Assembly: GCA_000934455.1 (NCBI GenBank)
Contig: KN882214.1
Span: 291,794-316,595, forward strand
From: Apostichopus parvimensis
Lineage: Eukaryota; Echinodermata; Holothuroidea; Aspidochirotida; Stichopodidae
Length of the DNA stretch: 24,802 nucleotides
Direction: 5' to 3'
Of this stretch, positions 18,936 through 24,802 are shown one piece after another. The notes beneath the pieces are model-generated. The model saw nothing but the letters and a program-made list of their open reading frames with translations. It made no database searches and was not told the DNA's origin. Within the stretch, counting starts at the first letter, position 1; every line of letters starts with the position of its first letter. The position numbers were made by a program, and so were the translations under genes.

Positions 18936-19708
18936 CAATAGCAGATTTAAAATTCAACAAGCTTGATTTATTAGATGAAAGATGTTTGTGTTAGTTATAT
19001 ACGAGTAACTGCATGATAGCTTGCTTAGACTTTCACAGTTCATTGAGAGGTCTAATGTTCTTTAGTTGGAAAATAGTGACACTTACCTGAATGCTCTCAT
19101 AACTCGATAATCTCTAAGTAAATAATCAAGGGTACAGTTGGCTGACAGTGGACGGGGTAATTTACATCTTTGACATTTGTGAATTAGAGGTGCATGCGTT
19201 TAGTCATTATTGTTAAAAGGGATCAGAATTCATATATGATACATGCTGCTTGTGAAACGAAGCACATTTAAGTTCCATGCAGTCTAATAGCTTAGTTCCA
19301 TTTTTTAGATATAAAATATAACAATATAATACTATAATATTGGGATTAGTGCATTGCACAATAATCTGTGATGTTACACCTTTTTTTATTTGCATTTTTT
19401 TCTTTAAAATTTAAAATGATTATACAACTTTGAAAAGTATTCCATCGTGTGACTGGATGATATTTTATGCTGCTGCGGTATGGTGAAGTGCCTTCATTAA
19501 AATTTAACAGTGATCTCACTTGTAAATATGGGTCCTAACTGCATCAATAGAAAAAATAATATGTAATGTGTTATGTTTTATGTGTTATGAATGTATGCCA
19601 TCAGAAATTATCGAAATTAATGAAACTCATACATTTCAAAATGTTATATGTCAGCAACGACACTAGCTATGCCGCTGGGAAAACGTGTCTCTTTTGATTT
19701 ACTCAGCT
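18936..19708. other. AT-rich sequence, no gene seen
   Basis: A loosely repetitive ATGTGTTATG stretch lies at about 19560-19597. Nothing else is supported. Confidence 0.45.
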
Positions 19709-19771
19709 TTCATTCATTCATTCATTCATCCATCCATCCATTCATTCATTCATTCATCCATTCATGCATTT
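19709..19771 (+). repeat. CATT/CATC tetranucleotide microsatellite
   Basis: About fourteen tetramers in three zones: TTCA units, then CATC units, then TTCA again, with a final GCATTT interruption. Confidence 0.93.
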
Positions 19772-20425
19772 ATTAGCCATCGCTAGCATTTTAAGGCACT
19801 AAATAATAACAACGAAATTGCTGCATTTACATATATGAATAGACGTGTTTTTATATTTGCACTATTTTTTACACATTTAATATAAATACTATTAGTTGGT
19901 GAATTATTTCATATATGATTACAAGCTCGAGATATAAAACATATAAGTTCTTCAAATATCTACCAAAATGTGTGAAAACCTGTTCAAGAAATTTCAAACT
20001 ATTCGTCTTTTTTTTTTACTATTCTTAAACATCTTAAACATCCAACACGATATTTTTCCAAACGTTGTCCAATAAACCATGCAAACTGACCGTAACTAAT
20101 ATAAAAAACCTAACAACTACAAAAAAATATATTGTTATGAGTTTAAATTAAGCAAACGTTAATAAAAAATGATTGATCGAATTTGATGAAGTCTTGTACA
20201 GGACTGTTGGATATGTCCCAGAAAGTGTGAAATTGACCTTCACCTAAATGGTGATCGTTGACAAATATTTAAGTAATCTACTATACAGTAAGTGCATAAA
20301 GTAATCTTGCCTCGTATGTTAAAAGTACCAGACCAGACCACTCTTGCTTCAGTGAAAGGGAATTGCGGTTGGTAGTCGATCAATCTCTGTTTGGCTTTCA
20401 TGTCCAGGCTGATATTACTCATCAC
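19772..20425. other. AT-rich sequence, no gene seen
   Basis: A T10 run is at 20008-20017. The short minus-strand frame at 20240-20440 enters the following minisatellite and is not convincing. Confidence 0.45.
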
Positions 20426-20506
20426 CAATGTTGAAGCCACCCTTGACAGGTACTAAAACACCCTTTAAAAGTACTCAAAACACTCTGAAGAAGTACTGAA
20501 TCCCCT

Positions 20507-20518
20507 CCCCCCCCCCCC
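20507..20518 (+). repeat. Poly-C tract (12 C) inside a minisatellite unit
   Basis: It is flanked by AAGTACTGAATCCCCT on the left and TTGACC on the right. These are the normal left and right parts of the 22-bp unit, so the tract lies where neighbours have ACCACCC. Confidence 0.95.
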
Positions 20519-20942
20519 TTGACCAGCAACGAAGCACTAGTAAACATTCCTGAAAGTACCAGTTACAAATTCGTCAAGCACCCTTAAAAGAGTACTGAAA
20601 TCACCAATGCATATTTGCACCATCACATGTACCGAAGCACCATTGCACCATGACAAGTACCGAAGCACCATATAAACTTACTGACAGCACCTTATAAGAT
20701 ATCCTCAAAGATATCCTACACCAGTACTGAAACCACCCTTGAAAAATACATAACCACCCATAAGAATGACGGAGTCTCCCTAAAGAAGCATATCTGACCT
20801 TTACGTAAAGTACTATTTTATGTACTAATACTTAAATTACCCTTGACAAGTATGAAGCCAACATTTGACCATTACTGAAAGAACCCTTTACAAATTATTA
20901 TAAGTGATTCTACCTATGACGAGTACTGAAATCTCCATTGAC

Positions 20943-21107
20943 AAGGATTGTAAAACCGCTGACCAAGTGACCATTGCTGAAAGTACCACGTACAAAGTAA
21001 TACCGTAGCAATAACGCTGTACTGAACCCTCTAAGGATTGGAGCACCGCTGACCAAGTGACCATTACTGAAAAGTACCACGTTCAAAGTATTAACGTACC
21101 AATAACG
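20943..21107 (+). repeat. 90-bp higher-order duplication in the minisatellite
   Basis: 20943-21016 and 21033-21107 align over their whole length. Both start AAGGATTG, share CACCGCTGACC-like and AAGTGACCATT segments, and end CAATAACG. They differ at scattered bases plus one single-base indel. They are much closer to each other than to other units, so this step is more recent than the array. Confidence 0.85.
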
Positions 21108-21300
21108 AAACCACCATTTGCAAGTTCTTAAAGCGCCTATGATGAGTGCTGTAATCAGCCTTGGCAAGTGATGAAAATGCCCTTTACAAGTATTGACACC
21201 ACCCTTGTCAAATACTGAAGCTCCAGTGACCATATCTGAAAGCACCATTTGCAAATTCTTAAAGCACCTTTGTCGAGTATTGAGACACCCGACAGAACTA

Positions 21301-21660
21301 CTGCTCAATCACGCGATGCTTAATTAAGCTTTATCTTCTACTGATGCAATCTCTCGTTCCAAACTCAAACCTATAAGCAAATTATCTTTAGCTAGCACTG
21401 AGTTCTTGCGAGAATGTACTTAACTGTTTTTCTATGATTATAACAAAATTCTCATGGCAGTTTGCGTTATCAAACTTGCCATTCAATGTTAAAAGGTGTG
21501 TTTCAATTGACAGCTAGAAATATCCCCTCGGTTGCCTTGCTAGTCAATTTAATTTTGTAAAAAAAATTCAGGAAACGACTAGCAGATACACTATTGAAAA
21601 GATCAATAAAATTAACAGAATGTTCAAATTCGAGAAAAATACAAATATATATGTGTAAAG
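21301..21660. other. AT-rich sequence, no gene seen
   Basis: Spacer between the minisatellite and the 300-bp duplication. Confidence 0.45.
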
Positions 21661-22223
21661 TGATGTTTTAAATACATCAATGGATAAGTTATTATCATAA
21701 CATAGGTTCCACCTTCAAGCAAGATATTGTTATAACAAACATCAGATCTGACTTTTTCTCTCAGTTTATATGTTTTTAAAATCCACCGTAGCCGTTTAGA
21801 AGTTAGAGATCAACGCCCGAAAGCCTTATTTGTAATCTGGAACAATTTCGTGAAACTGAATCTTTTGCCCGAAATAAACACTTGTGTGGTTTTATTCATT
21901 TTCAATGAAAATTATTAACATTTTAAAATGAATTTAAAAAATAAACATCTGGGGTAGAATGATGTTGTTAATACATCCAATGAGTAAGTCATTATCATGA
22001 CATTTGTTCCTCCTTAAAACAAGTTTCCATTATTACAACGATCAGATCTGACTTTTTCTCTCAGTTTTGAAGTATTTTATACTCCACCGTAGCCGTAAAA
22101 AGACAGAGATAAACGTCGGGAAACATTATTTTAAATCCGAAACAAATTTGGTAAAACTGAATATTTTGCCTCAAATTAACACTTTTGAAAGGTTATATAG
22201 CCTTGTGGTTTTATTCCTTTCGA
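21661..22223 (+). repeat. Diverged 300-bp tandem duplication
   Basis: Copy 1 is 21661-21902 and copy 2 is 21960-22223. Both begin TGATGTT with AATACATC, share GTTCC(A/T)CCTT, CCACCGTAGCCGT, AGAGAT and CTTGTGGTTTTATTC-type blocks in order, and differ by substitutions and small indels throughout. A 27-base segment is unchanged between copies (21741-21767 and 22041-22067, exactly 300 apart). It contains CTGAC followed by a pyrimidine run and CAG, which looks like a branch point and 3' splice acceptor. Copy 1 has a 61-codon open frame after it, but the frame is not kept in copy 2, so coding is not supported. Confidence 0.88.
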
Positions 22224-22320
22224 TTTAATTTTAAAGAAAATAGCGAAATTGCAATAAAATTTACAAATTCATTACATTGCTACCGTGCAGGACTTTTCAT
22301 GCTTAGTTGGAGATTTTCGG

Positions 22321-22374
22321 AAGGGGTGGTTGGGAATGGGTTGGTGTGTGTGTGGGTGGGGGGGGGGAGGTGGG
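22321..22374 (+). other. G-rich block with poly-G and quadruplex motif
   Basis: Contains GGGG, GGG-AAT-GGG, a TG repeat, then GGG-T-G10-A-GG-T-GGG. The 22354-22374 part meets the four-run quadruplex rule. It includes the poly-G tract 22358-22367 and is followed by a small hairpin GGGAC-TC-GTCCC (22372-22383). Confidence 0.7.
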
Positions 22375-22637
22375 ACTCGTCCCCTCCATATATGATTTAT
22401 GAAAAAACCTGCTCTAATAAAACGTTTTCCTTTCTCTTTTTGTCCCGAAAAATTTTCCTTTTGATATTTCCGCAAACAAAAGAATGATCTCTTTGTTGAG
22501 AAATTAAGAAACTATAACTAGAAATGGCAGTTTTGTTGCAAAATTAAAAAAAAACCGCAAGGAATTAAACAATGCCGTTTTTCGAAGAACTTTGAAATAC
22601 TTGAATTTCGTCAGGGCTTTTGGCGGTAACGTTGAAA

Positions 22638-22690
22638 TCCCCCACCCACCCCGCTCCTCCAACCCCCCCCCCCCGGTGAATCCCTCTTCC
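22638..22690 (+). repeat. C-rich block with poly-C tract (12 C)
   Basis: CCCCCACCCACCCCGCTCC leads to a C12 run at 22663-22674. It is the compositional mirror of the G-rich block 300 bases upstream, but I found no long exact inverted match between them. Confidence 0.75.
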
Positions 22691-24349
22691 ACCGCCTCTG
22701 ACAGATGCCAATTAAGGCTCTATCTTGGTCTGCTTTTCTCACAAAGTACTTCATATGAAGCTTTTCTTGACAGGAAAACAAAAATGATATGTTGTAATTT
22801 GCATATGAATTCGTTTTTGGATATCAACTTCTATGTGAAAACTCAGGGATGCAACCATTGCCCCTTCCCGGGATATTTCCGCTTACCCCCCAGTGCTATA
22901 AAATGTGGCCCCTGTGCTCAATAAACCCTTTAGACCACATAGGTTACGATTATCATCGAGACCACAAAGGAGAAAATATGGCTTTGTTGGTCAATATTGA
23001 CAGAACTGTCTAAAAAAACAACGTGACCTTGAGAACAATAATTAGAATGACAAATATGTAGAGTACTATACCCCTATAAGTGGTGCATAGCGAGACACAA
23101 ACACACGTGTATACAATTGGCGTGTGTATAATAATATGTAAGTTCCAAACACTTTGTTGGCCAATAATAAGTGATGGCATTTGTTTCGAACCCAGCGAAC
23201 CCTTGCCAACAGCAATCAAATTATCAAACAATATATTTGATCCAAATGTTAATAAAGCAACTTTAATACAGAGAAAGACATCACGTCTACAAGTAATGAT
23301 TCTAAAGACAAATATCCTTTTTTTACTCAAGAGGCTTTTGGTGAACACTTTCTGTATATTGTCAGGATGTTTGATGTGATTTCGAAAGCTAAGTATAAAG
23401 TGTTTTTTGGCAGCGATGCTTTAGCATTCATCACTTTGGATGTACAGAAAATTCTTCTCAAATTTGGATTGTGTCAACAAACCGTCCCTCCCCCCAACCC
23501 CCCCCCAAAAAAAAGAAGAGCTTTCATGTTGTTTGAAAATTGATCATTCTTAGACAACTTTATTTGAGTAAAAAACTTCAGATTTTTCAAAATAGCTGAA
23601 GTTTTTCTACCAAGGATACTAAAAATAGTATACCACGCATAGAAGGTTAAATTCGAGTTGATGAAAATTGGCTTTGGTTTATTCAAGAAGTTAAGGTATC
23701 TTATCATTTTAAGAAACACCAAAAAAAAAAGAAAGAAGGAAAGTGTAAGTGTATAAGACATCATAACAGTAATGTTAGCAATGTTTGATTACTCGCTCGT
23801 CTGGTTTTAAAACAAAAAAGCAAACTTGCATCTGATTTATATATGTTTGGCATCGTCTGGTACTTTTCATCTCCCAATCACACCTTTACAAAAGTTTTCT
23901 CTTAAAATCCGACGCCCACCATCCTCCTCACAATCGCGAAGTGTTTCAATTAGCAAATAGCCTACATGGCAAATCAACCAACGACACAAATATCTGAAAT
24001 GAGATACAACACCCACTCGGGGTATAGCGTCGCCTTGATGACAGGGACATGGGTCTAATCTACGAGCTGGGGCTGAGGTTGGGAAAGGGGTCCAACTATA
24101 GAATTGGCAAGGAGCCATAATGTTTACTCTATGTGCGCTCAATTTTTTTTTTCGTGTTTTTTCTCCCTTCTCTCTTTAATCTTTAATCTCTTTACTGTTT
24201 CCCCGTAAGGACTTAACATCAAATACGTTCACTTAGTTAAGTATAGGTTCAGTTATAATGTTACCACAACTCTTAACATTTCGCGCAATCTCCTTTAGAA
24301 TTTATCGTCCTACTGTTTCCGGGATATATCATTTTTTTCTATTCCTGTA
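22691..24349. other. Mostly unique sequence, no gene seen
   Basis: Holds a C6-AA-C9-A8 block at 23490-23514 (the C9 run is 23498-23506). Frames at 23010-23348 (minus), 23080-23379 (plus), 23474-23764 (minus) and 23867-24142 (minus) have no recognisable domains, and the first two overlap on opposite strands. Confidence 0.4.
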
Positions 24350-24355
24350 TACAAA

Positions 24356-24691
24356 ATGAGGCCTTCAACGACAGTCTTTTTGGAAGCCACATCGACGGAG
24401 GGACGAAAAAAACTCAAGAGATTTCGCCAAAAGACATCTTCCGGCTGTCCAACCTCCCCCTGTATGACGCGTGTACACAATGACAAACTTCGTAATATGC
24501 CAGCCCGCAGGTTAATGTACGGTCTGCTGCTGTTTTGTTGTTTTCTGTTTTCTTTTATAAAAAGCTTTTTTATCACTTTTTTTTTTGATGATGTTTTGCG
24601 GAAGATGAGACTAAAATTGAAGAGGACAAAATATATATGTGAAGAAGGAAGGAAGGGCGAAATAGGTTGCGGTCATAGTACCGTCCCCTAG
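24356..24691 (+). other. Unassigned 111-codon open frame with a hydrophobic segment, doubtful
   Basis: An ATG at 24356 with A at -3 opens a frame whose first 50 or so residues are basic and hydrophilic. A hydrophobic stretch follows (about residues 54-77, LLLFCCFLFSFIKSFFITFF), then a Lys/Arg-rich tail. The layout (short basic N-terminus, one membrane anchor) is that of a type II membrane protein first exon, but I recognise no family, the hydrophobic part comes from a T-rich tract, and no strong splice donor follows. The DNA at 24356-24510 is richer in CpG than most of the window. Confidence 0.13.
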
Positions 24692-24788
24692 GCGATCCTT
24701 CGCAGATACGCAGAACAAGGGTATCCAAATAAGCCGTATCAAATAACACCGGCTCCAATATGTTGTTGGAAGTACGATAAGGAGGCAT
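24573..24788 (-). other. Unassigned 71-codon open frame at window edge, doubtful
   Basis: On the minus strand the frame starts at 24788 right after TAG, which also reads as a weak acceptor (CTCTCTACGTTAG). The first 45 residues are of mixed composition with balanced codons (for example LRICEGSPRGRYYDR); the rest is low-complexity Ser/Leu. It could be the edge of an exon or chance. Confidence 0.1.
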
Positions 24789-24802
24789 CTAACGTAGAGA
24801 GC

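Larger units (their letters stand above)
20426..21300 (+). repeat. Degenerate 22-bp minisatellite
   Basis: Units of about 20-24 bp fit a core of AAGTACTGAA followed by a block like CACCCTTGAC. Clear examples are near 20469, 20491, 20732, 20919, 21177 and 21199. Nearly every unit is mutated, so at first glance the region passes for unique sequence. About 38-40 units fit the span. The 132-codon minus-strand frame (20910-21308) contains a repeated SNGHLVSG peptide that comes from the array, so it is not annotated as a gene. A poly-C tract has replaced the CACCC part of one unit. Confidence 0.85.

Noticed and set aside
19560-19600. Tandem repeat of ATGTGTTATG
   Set aside because: Too few and too irregular copies to call.
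20910-21308. 132-codon minus-strand open frame
   Set aside because: It lies wholly in the degenerate minisatellite, and its repeated SNGHLVSG peptide is the translation of the 90-bp duplication.
21735-21919. 61-codon frame after a splice-acceptor-like core in copy 1 of the 300-bp duplication
   Set aside because: The frame is not preserved in copy 2, where an early stop and a shift occur, so selection for protein is not supported.
22321-22690. Transposon with G-rich left and C-rich right inverted termini
   Set aside because: The two blocks match in composition only; I could not find a long exact inverted alignment or target duplication.

Overview
This window reads as non-coding nuclear DNA of an animal, most likely a marine invertebrate. 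The support is indirect: AT-rich composition, no bacterial gene density, no long conserved open frame, a tRNA-derived SINE with RNA polymerase III promoter boxes, minisatellites, microsatellites, an 850-base run of N, and an unusual density of long poly-C/poly-G tracts. An echinoderm such as a sea cucumber is my best guess from the overall texture, but nothing in the sequence proves it. I recognise no known protein, rRNA, snRNA or intact tRNA gene, and the short open frames do not look like genes. A few weak coding or promoter-like patches are listed with low confidence.

Layout. 1-2450 is unique AT-rich sequence with three poly-G/C tracts and one CpG-dense patch (about 811-930). 2455-2676 is a small block of repeated and inverted GTCCTCGG motifs between two TG microsatellites. 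2700-5270 is unique AT-rich sequence. 5273-5430 is a foldback whose left arm is a G-quadruplex motif and whose right arm is its C-rich complement (20-bp perfect inverted repeat). 6311-6518 is a degenerate GTAC-rich repeat, followed by a minus-strand tRNA-derived SINE (about 6536-6783). 6800-9865 is mostly unique with poly-C/G tracts and a short perfect hairpin. 9866-10800 is a large 23/24-bp minisatellite with a 93-bp higher-order repeat. 11293-12142 is an assembly gap.

12681-13211 is a very AT-rich stretch in which one frame stays open for 177 codons except for two TGA codons. 13629-13749 holds a palindromic TATC/GATA microsatellite and a TATTG repeat. 14801-14911 is a short palindromic relic with a hAT-like terminus next to a poly-C tract. 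17659-18935 contains a diverged repeat pair and TTAA-headed termini that may mark a non-autonomous DNA transposon. 19709-19771 is a CATT/CATC microsatellite. 20426-21300 is a strongly degenerate 22-bp minisatellite containing a 90-bp duplication. 21661-22223 is a diverged 300-bp tandem duplication with a 27-base unchanged core. 22320-22690 has G-rich and C-rich blocks, and the final 450 bases are richer in CpG with unassigned open frames.

No set of genes working together can be reconstructed. The coherent story is repeat biology: mobile-element relics, minisatellites with higher-order structure, and poly-C tracts that in at least one place appear to have grown inside a minisatellite unit.
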